Shown: positions 1 to 8,868 of the stretch, one piece after another
Numbering within the stretch: position 1 is the first letter of the stretch
Layout: each line of letters begins with the position of its first letter
Assembly: GCA_025774805.1 (NCBI GenBank)
Contig: JALGZR010000065.1
Coordinates: forward strand, 1-35,756
Reading direction: 5' to 3'
Source of the DNA: a bacterium
GTDB lineage: Bacteria; ARS69
Length of the DNA stretch: 35,756 nucleotides
Translations under genes and position numbers: made by a program
Notes under the pieces: model-generated
What the model saw: only the letters and a program-made list of their open reading frames with translations
Told to the model about the DNA's origin: nothing
Databases searched by the model: none

Positions 1-100
1 CGTCCCGGCCGACGGGATCGCTTCCGCCGCCGCGACCGGGACGAATCGACTGCCCGGAGCGACGGGGGCCGGTGGGGGAGGACCCGGGGTCGCGCGATGA
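1..100 (+). CDS. possible 3' end of an upstream gene (partial)
   Basis: One frame is open from base 2 and ends at a TGA at 98-100 that overlaps the ATG of prfA as ATGA. This is the usual layout of a translationally coupled gene pair. The visible tail is about 32 residues and rich in Gly and Ala, and I do not recognise it. In many bacteria prfA follows rpmE or a DUF1385-type gene, but nothing here identifies either. All three frames in this short stretch are GC-rich, so the reading could be chance. Confidence 0.25.
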   Translation, partial: VPADGIASAAATGTNRLPGATGAGGGGPGVAR

Positions 101-1164
101 ACGAGCGGGCACGGCAGGCTCTGACGCGGTATCGCGAGCTGGATGAGCTCCTCGCGAAGCCGGAGGTCGCCTCCGACGTCGAACAGCTCAAGCGGCTCGG
201 CAAGGAGCGGGCCGAGCTCGAGGAGCTCGCCACCGCGGCCGCCGAGTACGAGCGGACCGAGACGGCGATCCGGGAGGCGCGGGAGATCCTCGCCGGCGAC
301 GACTCCGAGCTCGCGGAGCTGGCCCGGGCCGAGCTGGCCGAGCTCGAACCGGCCTTCGAGAGGCTCACCGACCGTCTCAAGGTCCTATCCATACCGAAGG
401 ATCCGGACGACTCCCGGAACGCGATCATCGAGATCCGCGCCGGCACGGGGGGAGAGGAGGCCGCGCTCTTCGCGGCCGAGGTCTACCGGATGTACCTTCG
501 CTACGCCGACCGGATGGACTGGAAGGTCGAGACCCTCGACTCCAACCCGACCGAGATCGGAGGGATGAAGGAGGTGATCTTCTCCCTCCAGGGTGAAGGC
601 GCCTTCGGGAAGATGCGTAACGAATCGGGCGTGCACCGGGTGCAGCGCGTGCCCCAGACGGAGACGAGCGGACGCATCCACACCTCGGCCGTATCCGTCG
701 CGGTGCTTCCCGAGGCCCGGGAGGTCGACGTCGCGATCGATCCCGGCGACCTTCGGATCGACGTCTTCCGCTCGCAGGGACCCGGCGGCCAGAGCGTGAA
801 CACGACCGACTCGGCCGTGAGGATCACCCACATCCCGAGCGGTCTCGTGGTGAGCTGCCAGGACGAGAAGAGCCAGCACAAGAACAAGTCCCGGGCGCTC
901 AAAGTGCTGCGCTCCCGGCTGCTCGAGCGGGAGCGTGAGTCCGCGGCCAAGGAGCGGGCCGACGCCCGCCGCAGTCAGATCGGCTCGGGAGATCGCTCCG
1001 AGAAGATTCGCACGTACAACTTTCCCCAAAACCGGATCACCGACCACCGCATCGGGTTGTCGGTCCACAACATCGACGGGGTGTTGGCCGGTGACCTGGA
1101 CCGGATCATCACGGCCCTGCAGGAGACGGTAGTCTCCCGGCGGCTCACCGGAGACACGTCCTAG
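97..1164 (+). CDS. prfA: peptide chain release factor 1 (RF1)
   Basis: RF1 reads UAA and UAG in the ribosomal A site and triggers hydrolysis of peptidyl-tRNA. The 355-residue length is normal for the family. The catalytic GGQ motif lies at about residues 230-232 in the context [18 protein letters not shown]. The stop-codon recognition tripeptide is of the RF1 PxT type (PQT at 186-188, in [14 protein letters not shown]), not the SPF of RF2. The GGQ glutamine sits in the normal context for methylation by PrmC, whose gene lies downstream at 4383, so enzyme and substrate are linked. The start is an ATG with a GGGGGAGG stretch upstream; the spacing is somewhat long. The PxT middle residue is Gln rather than the common Ala or Val, a tolerated variation. 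Confidence 0.97.
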   Translation: MNERARQALTRYRELDELLAKPEVASDVEQLKRLGKERAELEELATAAAEYERTETAIREAREILAGDDSELAELARAELAELEPAFERLTDRLKVLSIPKDPDDSRNAIIEIRAGTGGEEAALFAAEVYRMYLRYADRMDWKVETLDSNPTEIGGMKEVIFSLQGEGAFGKMRNESGVHRVQRVPQTETSGRIHTSAVSVAVLPEAREVDVAIDPGDLRIDVFRSQGPGGQSVNTTDSAVRITHIPSGLVVSCQDEKSQHKNKSRALKVLRSRLLERERESAAKERADARRSQIGSGDRSEKIRTYNFPQNRITDHRIGLSVHNIDGVLAGDLDRIITALQETVVSRRLTGDTS

Positions 1165-1279
1165 CCCGGACTATTCATGAACGACCTGCTGCGATCGCGG
1201 ATCCGCACCACCGGACGGGCGTCCTCGCGTCTCGCACCCTGCGACGTATCGTTCAGATACGACTCGGGTTCGAGAACCC

Positions 1280-2857
1280 ATGGACCTCTCGCTCCCCCCC
1301 ATTGTCCGCCGGTACTTCTTCTTCACCGCCGCGCTTTCTCTTCCCCTTTCGACGCTCGCTCCCCCGACGGCTCGCGCCCTGCCGGGAGACGAGGCCCCTC
1401 CGTCCTTCCGGCCCGGCGTGTTCGACCGGGTCGAGGAGTTCCGTCTCGACAACGGGATGCTGTTCCTTCTCCTCCCGCGGCGCGACACCCCGACGGTTTC
1501 CGGCCACCTCATGGTTCGGGCCGGGAACGTGGACAATCCGGTTGGCCAGACGGGGCTCGCGCACATGTTCGAGCACATGGCCTTCAAGGGAACGGACCGC
1601 ATCGGCACGACCGACTGGAGCGCGGAGAAGGAGATCCAGGACAGCGTGTCGACCATGACGTCCGCCCTCGCCCGCGAGACGGGACGGCGGGAGCGTGGCG
1701 ACGGTCAGCGAGTCGAGGAGCTCCAGGGGGAGCTCGACCGTCTGCTCGAACGGCAGTCCGAGTACATCGTCCCCGTCGAGTTCCCCCGCCTGTACGACGG
1801 GTACACCGTGAACTTCAACGCGTGGACCTCGCCCGACTTCACCACGTATTGGACGGAGCTTCCGGCCAACAACCTGGAGGTCTGGATGCTCATGGAGAGC
1901 GAGCGGCTCCAGAACCCGGTGTTTCGGGAGTTCCCCCAGGAGCGGCAGGTCGTCATGGAGGAGCGACGGCAGCACACCGAGGAGAGTCCCGTCCGGGCGG
2001 CCTGGGAGCTCGCTTACTCGCTGGCCTTCACGGCGCATCCGTACCGCTTTCCGACGATCGGGTACATGAGCGATCTCGAGACCCTGACGCTGGAGCAGGC
2101 CGATCGGTTCTTCGAGACGTACTACGTGCCGGCAAGCTGCGTCGCCGCCCTGGTCGGGAACTTCGACTCCGGGCAGGCGAAGCAGATGATCCTCGACTAC
2201 TTCGGTGACATTCCGGCCGGCCCCCCTCCCCCGGAGATCACGACGGTGGAGCCGAGTCCTCGGGGAATGCGACGGGCCGAGCTGCGCCAGGGATCGCAGA
2301 GGCGCGTCTTCCTCTGCTTCCCCGGCTTCGGCCCCTCCGATCCGAAGCGGATCGTCGCCGGTCTCCTCTCGAGCGTGCTCGGGCGGGACGAGACGAGCCG
2401 CCTCAATCGCCGTCTCGACGTGGAGGAGCACGCCGCCGGCAGGATCAACGTCAGCTCCACCGGGGGCTATCTGCGTTACCCGGGGGTCTTCGAGATCGAG
2501 GTCGAGACCCTCGAGGGCTTCACGAACGAGAGGGTCGAGGAGCTGGTCTGGGAGGAGCTCGAGAGGGTCGTCTCGGCGCCCGTGTCCGAGGAGAAGCTCG
2601 ACGAGATCCGGCGCTCCTATCGGAACTCGTACCTTCGCTCGCTCGAGACGAATTCCGGTCTCGCCGAGGAGCTGGCCGGGCACCAGCAGATACACGGCGA
2701 TTGGCGAGTCACCTACCGGCGGTTCGAAGACTACGCGCGCGTGACTCCTGAGGACGTCACCGACCTCGCCCGCGAGCTCTTCCGGAGGGATCTGGCCACG
2801 GTGGTGTACCTCGAGCCGGAGGAGGCGGAAGACGAAGGGAACGGAGGTGAGTCGTGA
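1280..2857 (+). CDS. M16 family zinc peptidase, catalytic subunit, exported
   Basis: This is an M16 (pitrilysin/mitochondrial processing peptidase-like) protease of 525 residues. An N-terminal hydrophobic stretch (about residues 8-33, ending AxA-like at ARA) looks like a signal peptide. The inverted zinc motif HxxEH is present at 95-99 (HMFEH), followed by the FKGT element typical of active M16 proteins. The conserved M16B segment with NPVFREF and QVVMEERR is at about 210-230, and an M16_C-like half follows. The gene ends in a GTGA overlap with the next gene, so the two are made together. Active and inactive M16 subunits commonly pair in bacteria, and the partner here lacks the zinc motif. 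A 6-bp hairpin (1266-1279) ends directly before the ATG, and the ribosome binding site is weak. Confidence 0.92.
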   Translation: MDLSLPPIVRRYFFFTAALSLPLSTLAPPTARALPGDEAPPSFRPGVFDRVEEFRLDNGMLFLLLPRRDTPTVSGHLMVRAGNVDNPVGQTGLAHMFEHMAFKGTDRIGTTDWSAEKEIQDSVSTMTSALARETGRRERGDGQRVEELQGELDRLLERQSEYIVPVEFPRLYDGYTVNFNAWTSPDFTTYWTELPANNLEVWMLMESERLQNPVFREFPQERQVVMEERRQHTEESPVRAAWELAYSLAFTAHPYRFPTIGYMSDLETLTLEQADRFFETYYVPASCVAALVGNFDSGQAKQMILDYFGDIPAGPPPPEITTVEPSPRGMRRAELRQGSQRRVFLCFPGFGPSDPKRIVAGLLSSVLGRDETSRLNRRLDVEEHAAGRINVSSTGGYLRYPGVFEIEVETLEGFTNERVEELVWEELERVVSAPVSEEKLDEIRRSYRNSYLRSLETNSGLAEELAGHQQIHGDWRVTYRRFEDYARVTPEDVTDLARELFRRDLATVVYLEPEEAEDEGNGGES

Positions 2858-4290
2858 GAACGTTCCAGGCCGCGATCGGCATCGCTCTGCTCTCGGTCAC
2901 CGTCCTCTCGGTCGGGGAGTCGCTCGGAGGGGACACGCCGCGACACCCCTTGGAGCTGACCCTGCCTCCGCTCGACTTCGAGCTGCCCGCGCTCGCGCAG
3001 GAAACCCTGAAGAACGGAATCCCGCTCTACGGAGTGGAGAACCACGACCTTCCCCTCGTGACCGTCGTCGCCAGCTTCCGGGTGGGACGTCGCTACGTTC
3101 CCGTCGAGGAGTTTGCCGCGATCGACCTGCTCGGGGACGCGTGGGAGAGCGGCGGCACGAGCGCTCTCGATCCGGACGCGTTCGATGCGCGACTCGCCGC
3201 GCTCGACGCCACGATCCGCGTCGGCATCGGACCGAGGTCCGGTCAGGTGACGGTGAACTGCGTCCGCGAGGATCTCGGCGACGTTCTCGAGCTCTGGCGA
3301 GACGTCCTCCTCCATCCCCGCTTCGCCCCCGATCGGCTGGACCGGGCACGGGCCAAGCAGCTCCAAGGGCTCCAGTCGATCAACGATCACCCGAACCGCA
3401 TCGCGGCGAGGTGGTTTCGCTGGCAGACCCGGGGACGGGACCACCTCGGTTCCCGCATCGAGACGCGGGCGAGCTTCGAGGCGGTCACGAGCGACGATCT
3501 GCACGAGCTGCACGGCCGCTTCGTCCATCCCGTGAACGCGATCCTCGGAGTGAGCGGAGACGTCGACCTCACCGAGCTCGCGGGCCGTCTCGACGATCTC
3601 TTCGCCGGATGGGAGACGGAGGGCTTCGAGGCTCCCGCTCTCCGCGACTGGCCCGTCGAGCCCTCGGCCGGCGTCTTTCTCGTGCCGGGGGAGTTCGCGC
3701 AGTCCCACGTCGAGGTGGGGCACTACCTTCCGAACCTCGGGATGTCGTCGACCGACTACCCGGGATCGCAGATCCTCGACTTCGCGGTGGGATACGGGCG
3801 CCTGTTCTACCGGTCGCGGGAAGCGGGACTGACGTACGGCACCGGCGTCGTGCTCCGGATCGGAAGCGAAGACGGGCTCCTGGAATCCTTCGGATCCTGC
3901 CGTCCCGAGGTCACCTCTGATCTCGTCGAGATGATCCTCGAGGAGCTCCGCGGCGTGAAGACGAACCCGTTGAGCGCCGACGAGATCGCGGCCTCCCGGA
4001 CGTTCCGCGTGGGAGGCTTGATCTCGGAGAGCGAGGTTTCCCGGAGGCTCCTCCGGAGTCGTCTGGTCGACCTCTCCGAGGGCCGCACGGAGAGCTTCCG
4101 GAACGAGTATCTGCGAGGACTCCAGGCCTGCTCTCCGGAGGGCGTCCAGGGGATCGTCGAGCGGCACTTCGCGCCCGAGGACGAGCTCACCGTTCTCGTC
4201 GTCGGGGACCCCTCGAAGTTCGATCGGAGTCTCGACGAGCTCGGCCTCGGCGAGGTGACGGAGCTCGCGCCCGTCGTCTTCGGGGAGTAA
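2854..4290 (+). CDS. M16 family peptidase-like protein, non-catalytic partner, exported
   Basis: A 478-residue M16 homologue starting at GTG in a 4-base overlap with the preceding M16 gene. An N-terminal hydrophobic segment (about residues 5-25) suggests export. The fold signature is clear: the strand after LKNGIPLYGVENHDLPLVTVVASFRVG, then the helix that should carry HxxEH, then the C-terminal domain with SHVEVGHYLPNLG. At the expected zinc position it reads IDLLGDAWESGGT, so the two His and the Glu of HxxEH are missing. By family precedent such subunits bind or gate substrate and pair with the catalytic protein; that role is inferred here from coupling and the missing motif. Confidence 0.9.
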   Translation: MRTFQAAIGIALLSVTVLSVGESLGGDTPRHPLELTLPPLDFELPALAQETLKNGIPLYGVENHDLPLVTVVASFRVGRRYVPVEEFAAIDLLGDAWESGGTSALDPDAFDARLAALDATIRVGIGPRSGQVTVNCVREDLGDVLELWRDVLLHPRFAPDRLDRARAKQLQGLQSINDHPNRIAARWFRWQTRGRDHLGSRIETRASFEAVTSDDLHELHGRFVHPVNAILGVSGDVDLTELAGRLDDLFAGWETEGFEAPALRDWPVEPSAGVFLVPGEFAQSHVEVGHYLPNLGMSSTDYPGSQILDFAVGYGRLFYRSREAGLTYGTGVVLRIGSEDGLLESFGSCRPEVTSDLVEMILEELRGVKTNPLSADEIAASRTFRVGGLISESEVSRRLLRSRLVDLSEGRTESFRNEYLRGLQACSPEGVQGIVERHFAPEDELTVLVVGDPSKFDRSLDELGLGEVTELAPVVFGE

Positions 4291-4334
4291 GAGGGGTCGA
4301 AAGGGAGCGAATGGGGACCCGCCCTCGACCGCGC

Positions 4335-4382
4335 ATCTCACCCGGCGCGGCTCGCCGCCGCCGCCGCAGAAGCCGGTGAGAT
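4335..4382 (+). promoter_or_regulatory. hairpin ending at the prmC start codon
   Basis: Bases 4335-4345 (ATCTCACCCGG) pair with 4373-4382 (CCGGTGAGAT), with one bulged C and a loop of about 27 bases. The right arm contains the GGTGAG that would be the ribosome binding site and ends at the base before the prmC ATG. If it forms, the site would be shut away. The match may be chance in such GC-rich DNA. Confidence 0.3.
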
Positions 4383-5255
4383 ATGCAGGCTGACCTCACG
4401 CTCCGCGAGCTCCTGGAGGTCGGGGCGGAGGAGATTCGCTCCCGCCGCGAGGCGACCCTTCTCCTGAGCGCGGTCGCCGGTCTCGACTTGGCGCAGCTTC
4501 ACTTGCGCGGGGACGATCCCGTCCCGCCGGAGCTCGAGAGGCGGTACCGGCAGACGATCCGGGACCGCGCGCGGGGCGTTCCCTTCCAGATCATCACGGG
4601 CACGACCGAGTTCCACGACGTCACGCTGAGGATGGAGCCCGGGGTGTTCATCCCCCGACCCGAGACGGAGCTCCTCGTCGAGGAGGCGCGAGAGGCGATC
4701 ACGGCGCGGACCGGCCCCGTGGCCGTGCTCGACCTCGGCACCGGAAGCGGAGCGATCGCCGTCGCCCTGGCCGTGGCCTTCCGGGGGCGGGAAGAGGTCA
4801 CCGTGTACGCGGGAGACCGGGACGGACAAGCGGTCTGTCTCGCCCGCGAGAACGCGGAGCGCAACGGAGTGGATCACCGCATCGACGTGCGCGAGAGCGA
4901 TCTGTTCTCGGCGTTCTCCGAGCTCGCGGGGACGCTCGACCTGGTCGTCTCGAATCCCCCCTACATCGATCCCGCGGATTCCGACACCCTGCCGGTCGAG
5001 GTGCGCCTCGGGGATCCCGCGGGCGCGCTCTACGATTCCGAGGGGGGCACGGGGTTCCACCGGCGGATCGCGGCGGAGGCGGTTAACTTTCTCCAGCCGG
5101 GGGGGCACCTCATGCTGGAGATCGGAGAGACCCACGGCGACGAGGTCGCCGCCGTCCTGAGGGAGCGGGGCTACCGGGACGTGCGCGTGCGGCAGGATCT
5201 CGCCGGCCGCGATCGGTTCGTGATCGGGGAGCGGCCGGGCCCCGGCGTCGGGTAG
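4383..5255 (+). CDS. prmC: release factor glutamine N5-methyltransferase
   Basis: PrmC (HemK) methylates the Gln of the GGQ motif of RF1 and RF2 using S-adenosylmethionine. The 290-residue protein has a helical N-terminal domain, the motif GVFIPRPETELLV at about 87-99, the SAM-binding motif DLGTGSGAIA at 117-126, and the signature NPPY at 191-194. All are in the expected order and spacing, and length is normal. It lies two genes from prfA, the gene for its substrate; the usual adjacent pair is split by the M16 genes. The start at ATG 4383 has GGTGAG just upstream, in a possible hairpin. It ends 41 bases before the convergent end of the ATPase gene. Confidence 0.96.
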   Translation: MQADLTLRELLEVGAEEIRSRREATLLLSAVAGLDLAQLHLRGDDPVPPELERRYRQTIRDRARGVPFQIITGTTEFHDVTLRMEPGVFIPRPETELLVEEAREAITARTGPVAVLDLGTGSGAIAVALAVAFRGREEVTVYAGDRDGQAVCLARENAERNGVDHRIDVRESDLFSAFSELAGTLDLVVSNPPYIDPADSDTLPVEVRLGDPAGALYDSEGGTGFHRRIAAEAVNFLQPGGHLMLEIGETHGDEVAAVLRERGYRDVRVRQDLAGRDRFVIGERPGPGVG

Positions 5256-5296
5256 CATCGCCCCCTCGGCCCATGGGCGACGACCCGAATCGATTT

Positions 5297-6457
5297 CTAC
5301 CGCAAGCGGTTGACATCCTCGAGCAATCGCCTCATCGCGACTGCACGAACGGCCTTCCCCATCGGGAACGTGGCATCCCCCGCGTGAATGACGTCGAGTC
5401 GCCTCAGCTTCAGATCTTGCATGGCCACGTCCATGGACTTCGTGACGGTTGGTGACGTGGTTCTCTTCGCCTCGAAGCCCAGGCGCGTCCTGCCACGTAC
5501 GACCAGGAGGTCGAGCTCCGCTCCACCGTGCGTGGCCCAGAAGAAGCACTCTTCCGGCTCGGCACCGAGGCGCGCGACGATCTGCTCGAGGACGAACCCT
5601 TCCCAGGACGCGCCCACCTTGGGGTGGGCTTCCAGGTCCGCCATCGTTCTCAGATTGAGCAGCGCATGCAGCAGGCCCGAATCCACGATGTACGTCTTGG
5701 GAGCCTTGACCTGCCGCTTCGACAGGTTTTCGTGCCAGGGTCGGAGCTGGCGCACGACGAGTGCGGAGGTCAGCAGATCCAGGTAGTTACGGACGGTGGT
5801 GTCCGCCAGCCCGAACGAGCGGCCGAACTCCGACGCATTCCAGAGCTGACCGTGGCGGTGCGCGAGCATCGTCCAGAATCGGCGCAAGGTCGTCGCGCCG
5901 ATCGTGATCCCAAGGGCTGGGAGATCCCGCTCCAGAAAGGTCCGCACGAAGCCGGTTCGCCATTCGTGGCTGGCGACGTTTGAGCGCGCGACATAGGCGC
6001 GTGGGAACCCCCCGCGGAGCCACCGTCGATCGGCATTCTCGATGCCGACTTCTTCGACGGTCAAACCTCCGAGCTCGTGATAGACGATGCGGCCGGCCAA
6101 AGTCTCCGAACTCTGCCGCAGCAAATCGGGAGACGCACTTCCGAGCACGAGGAAGCGGGCCCACGACCGGGGGCGGTCGGCGAGCACCCGGAGGGTCTCG
6201 AAAATGCCGGGAGCCCGCTGGACTTCGTCGATGACGACGAGTCCCCGCTGCCTCCGGAGCGCCAGCATCGGATCGGCGAGACGGGCCCGGTCTCCGGGAT
6301 CCTCGAGGTCGAAATAGGTTGTTGGTCCCTTGCGTTGTGCAACCAGAGCGCGGGCCAGAGTGGTCTTGCCTACCTGTCTGGCTCCGATGATACCGACGAC
6401 CGGGTACCTGGTGAGGTGCCGACGGAGTGCATCGAGGTGCGCGGGTCGGGGAATCAT
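5297..6457 (-). CDS. AAA ATPase with C-terminal DUF4143 domain
   Basis: A 386-residue protein of the AAA_14/DUF4143 family. The Walker A motif is GARQVGKTT at 25-33, Walker B is LVVIDE at 73-78 followed by VQRAP, and a sensor-like FLVLGSASPDLL follows at about 102-113. The C-terminal half has the family feature in which the region after a winged-helix-like segment (YLDLLTSALVVRQLRPW) leads to a restriction-endonuclease-like fold (GAELDLLVVRGRTRLGFEAKR). The cellular role of this family is poorly known. The gene is alone, points against its neighbours and splits prmC from murA, which often lie together, so it looks like a recent or mobile insertion. A strong palindrome lies 14 bases before its start. 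Confidence 0.9.
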   Translation of the reverse strand: MIPRPAHLDALRRHLTRYPVVGIIGARQVGKTTLARALVAQRKGPTTYFDLEDPGDRARLADPMLALRRQRGLVVIDEVQRAPGIFETLRVLADRPRSWARFLVLGSASPDLLRQSSETLAGRIVYHELGGLTVEEVGIENADRRWLRGGFPRAYVARSNVASHEWRTGFVRTFLERDLPALGITIGATTLRRFWTMLAHRHGQLWNASEFGRSFGLADTTVRNYLDLLTSALVVRQLRPWHENLSKRQVKAPKTYIVDSGLLHALLNLRTMADLEAHPKVGASWEGFVLEQIVARLGAEPEECFFWATHGGAELDLLVVRGRTRLGFEAKRTTSPTVTKSMDVAMQDLKLRRLDVIHAGDATFPMGKAVRAVAMRRLLEDVNRLR

Positions 6458-6471
6458 GCCAGGAACCTACC

Positions 6472-6504
6472 TTGAAATTTCGGTTCTGTCCACCGAATTT
6501 TCAA
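6472..6504 (-). promoter_or_regulatory. inverted-repeat operator candidate before the ATPase gene
   Basis: Two 13-base arms, 6472-6484 (TTGAAATTTCGGT) and 6492-6504 (ACCGAATTTTCAA), are complementary at 12 of 13 positions around a 7-base spacer. It is AT-rich in a GC-rich region. It ends 14 bases before the ATPase start codon, where a promoter would lie. It could be a binding site for autoregulation; no regulator is identified. Its length and near-perfect symmetry make chance unlikely. Confidence 0.5.
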
Positions 6505-6763
6505 TGATGCACGACCGGAATGGCGACCGCGCGCCCGGGGTCCTCCCCGCGGGGCAGGAATTGCCGTTCGCTGAGTTCCGGGGAGACGAGCGGAGGAGAG
6601 CGGCCGGGCTCCGCCGCCCGGTAGCCCGGTCGGCCCGGCGAGACAGCGGTGGATCGTCGTGCGAGATCCGGGCTAGACTGACCGAGCCGGCGTGCCGGGG
6701 GGCCGACCCGGCCGCCGGACCGTGCGACCCGGGTGGACGTGACGACGGGAGGAGGAGCACCCC
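6505..6763. other. intergenic region upstream of murA
   Basis: Together with the operator candidate this is a 306-base gap between divergent genes. It should hold the murA promoter. The best -10-like hexamer is TAGACT at 6674-6679 with only a weak -35 candidate, so I do not call a promoter. The murA ribosome binding site GGAGGAGG is clear just before the ATG. I see no gene or RNA here. Confidence 0.5.
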
Positions 6764-8032
6764 ATGGACGCGATCCTCGTGCGTGGGAACAGTCCGCTTC
6801 GCGGTGAGGTCCCGATCAGCGGATCGAAGAACGCCGCGCTTCCCATCATCACCGCGAGCATTCTCTTCGAGCGCCCGATCACGATCGAGAACGTTCCCGC
6901 GCTCCGGGACATCCGGACGCTCCTCGATCTGCTCGAGGTGCTCGGTGTTCGCGCCCGGCGCGAGGATCACACCCTTCACATCGACGCGAGCGAGCTCTCC
7001 GGCTCCGAGGCGCCGTACGATCTCGTCCGGCGCATGCGGGCCTCGATCTACGTGCTCGGGCCGTTGCTCGCGCGACTGGGCGAGGCGAAGGTGTCGCTGC
7101 CGGGCGGCTGCGCGTGGGGTCCTCGTCCCGTCGACCTTCACATGATGGCGATGGAGCGCCTCGGAGCGCGGGTCGAAGTCGATCACGGCTACCTGGTCGC
7201 GAAGGCGCCGCCGGGCGGGCTCGTCGGAGGCACGATCACGTTTCCCCTCTCCAGCGTGGGGGCGACGTGCAATGCGCTGCTCGCCTCCTCGGTGGCCCAT
7301 GGCACCACCGTGCTGGAGAACGCGGCGACCGAGCCGGAGGTGGTCGCGCTCGCCGATTTCCTCGCGGCCAGTGGGGTCCGCATCGAGGGACAGGGAACCC
7401 GCATCATCCGGGTTACGGGAACGGACCGGCTCGTGCCGGAGCGATTCTCCATCATTCCCGACCGCATCGAAGCCGGGACGTTCCTCGCGGCGGCCGCGAT
7501 CACGGGGGGAGATCTCCGCCTGATCGGATGTCGGGCCGACCATCTCGACGCGGTGATCGAGACGATCCGCTCCACCGGCTCGACGGTCGACGTCGGCGAG
7601 GGGGAGATCCGGTGTCGGGGGAAGGTTCCGCCCCGGGGCGTCCACGTCGTCACCGCCCCCTATCCCGGCTTCCCCACCGACATGCAGGCGCAGATCATGG
7701 CGGTCGCGTCGATCGGGACCGGTGTCAGCGCGATCACGGACACGATCTACCCCGACCGCTTCACGCACGTCGCCGAGCTGGCCCGGATCGGCGCCGACAT
7801 CCGCCTTGAGGGGAACACCGCCGTCGTCCATCCGGTCGACGGGCTCTCGGGCGCGAACGTCATGGCGACCGATCTGCGGGCCTCCGCCGCTCTCATTCTC
7901 GCGGGACTCGTCGCCGACGGAGAGACGAAGATCAGTCGCGTCTATCACATCGATCGCGGCTACGAGCGGATCGAGGAGAAGCTCCGCGCCGTCGGCGCGA
8001 ACATCGAGCGGATCGACGAGGAGGGGCCGTAG
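6764..8032 (+). CDS. murA: UDP-N-acetylglucosamine 1-carboxyvinyltransferase
   Basis: MurA transfers enolpyruvyl from phosphoenolpyruvate to UDP-GlcNAc, the first committed step of peptidoglycan synthesis, in the cytoplasm. The 422-residue length is typical. The substrate-binding Lys-Asn pair is at 22-23 (GSKNAALP), and the catalytic Cys, target of fosfomycin, is Cys116 in PGGCAWGPRPVDLH, so the enzyme should be fosfomycin-sensitive at this residue. The two EPT-synthase repeats run the full length, with the C-terminal DRF and GYERIEEKL segments. The start ATG has a strong GGAGGAGG. The gene follows prmC in the common bacterial order, but with the ATPase gene inserted between. Confidence 0.97.
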   Translation: MDAILVRGNSPLRGEVPISGSKNAALPIITASILFERPITIENVPALRDIRTLLDLLEVLGVRARREDHTLHIDASELSGSEAPYDLVRRMRASIYVLGPLLARLGEAKVSLPGGCAWGPRPVDLHMMAMERLGARVEVDHGYLVAKAPPGGLVGGTITFPLSSVGATCNALLASSVAHGTTVLENAATEPEVVALADFLAASGVRIEGQGTRIIRVTGTDRLVPERFSIIPDRIEAGTFLAAAAITGGDLRLIGCRADHLDAVIETIRSTGSTVDVGEGEIRCRGKVPPRGVHVVTAPYPGFPTDMQAQIMAVASIGTGVSAITDTIYPDRFTHVAELARIGADIRLEGNTAVVHPVDGLSGANVMATDLRASAALILAGLVADGETKISRVYHIDRGYERIEEKLRAVGANIERIDEEGP

Positions 8033-8053
8033 GCGGCGTAATTCCCCCGGCTC

Positions 8054-8105
8054 GTCCTGCTCCCACCACGGGATGTCCCCTGGGACGGAATGTCCGCAGC
8101 AGGAC
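8054..8105. terminator. nested hairpin between convergent genes, probable terminator
   Basis: An outer stem pairs GTCCTGCT (8054-8061) with AGCAGGAC (8098-8105), and an inner stem pairs GTCCC (8075-8079) with GGGAC (8082-8086). It lies between the end of murA and the end of the minus-strand gene at 8144, the place for a two-way terminator. There is no T-run, so an intrinsic terminator is not certain. Confidence 0.4.
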
Positions 8106-8143
8106 GGAAACCCGTGCCCGATCCGTCGCCGCGCGCCCCAAGG

Positions 8144-8584
8144 CTACGGCCGCTTCCTCCGGGAACCGATCAGGACCCCGACCGCTCCGACGAACGGGTT
8201 GGCGAACGAGACCCAGGCCGGATGCCGTCCGACCTGCATCGCCTCGAAGACCCCCAGCTCGCCGTCCCGAGCGGTGGGCTCCTCGTCGTATCGCGGCGAG
8301 AGCGTCGGCAGGGCCATGACCAGCCCCAGCACGAGGATCAGGGCGGCCAGGACCCACGACGCTCTCTGGCCTCGCGCGATCGCCGCGCACACGGCGCCCC
8401 CGAGGATGGCGGCGAGAAGGCCCAGAAGAAGGACGACCGTGATCCACTGCCCCGAGACCTCGAAGGACCCCGGTCGGAACGCCACGTCCGAGCCGAGGAT
8501 TCCGTAGGCGGCCAAGATCCCGACGAAGGTCAGGACGGCGATCACGAGGTATCCCACGATCACGCTGGCGATTCTTCTGAGCAT
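8144..8584 (-). CDS. small four-helix membrane protein of unknown function
   Basis: A 146-residue protein with about four hydrophobic segments: residues near 8-30, 45-68, 76-95 and a short C-terminal one near 125-140. There is a positively charged tail (GSRRKRP) and an acidic loop PTLSPRYDEEPTARDGELG. I do not recognise a named family. The start is supported by AAGGAGAAGAG eight bases before ATG. It stands alone, convergent with murA and separated from the M56 gene by 284 bases in which I see no gene. Confidence 0.75.
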   Translation of the reverse strand: MLRRIASVIVGYLVIAVLTFVGILAAYGILGSDVAFRPGSFEVSGQWITVVLLLGLLAAILGGAVCAAIARGQRASWVLAALILVLGLVMALPTLSPRYDEEPTARDGELGVFEAMQVGRHPAWVSFANPFVGAVGVLIGSRRKRP

Positions 8585-8868
8585 CGTCTCTTCTCCTTAC
8601 GAACCGGATCGCCGGATCATACCTCCGAGAAGAGCCCCCGAGAACCGCCGCCCGGGGGGCGGACGTACGGCGCCGCTCGTCCGGCGGCTCGCCAGACGCG
8701 GCCATCTGCGGCCTCGCGACGAGCCCGGTGACGAATGCGCGCTCGCCGCCGCCGCAGAGGTCACTACCGCAAAGGGAGGATGGTGAGCCCCGTGGGCTCG
8801 GAGAGAATCGTCGGTCAAGCGCCACGGGGGGTCGGCCGCCCCCCCGGGCCCCGTCGGAGAGGGCCGGA

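Noticed and set aside
2731-4341. Long open frame on the minus strand across the M16 genes
   Set aside because: It is a shadow of the high-GC plus-strand genes; its product is low-complexity with no family match, whereas the plus strand shows clear M16 and PrmC features.
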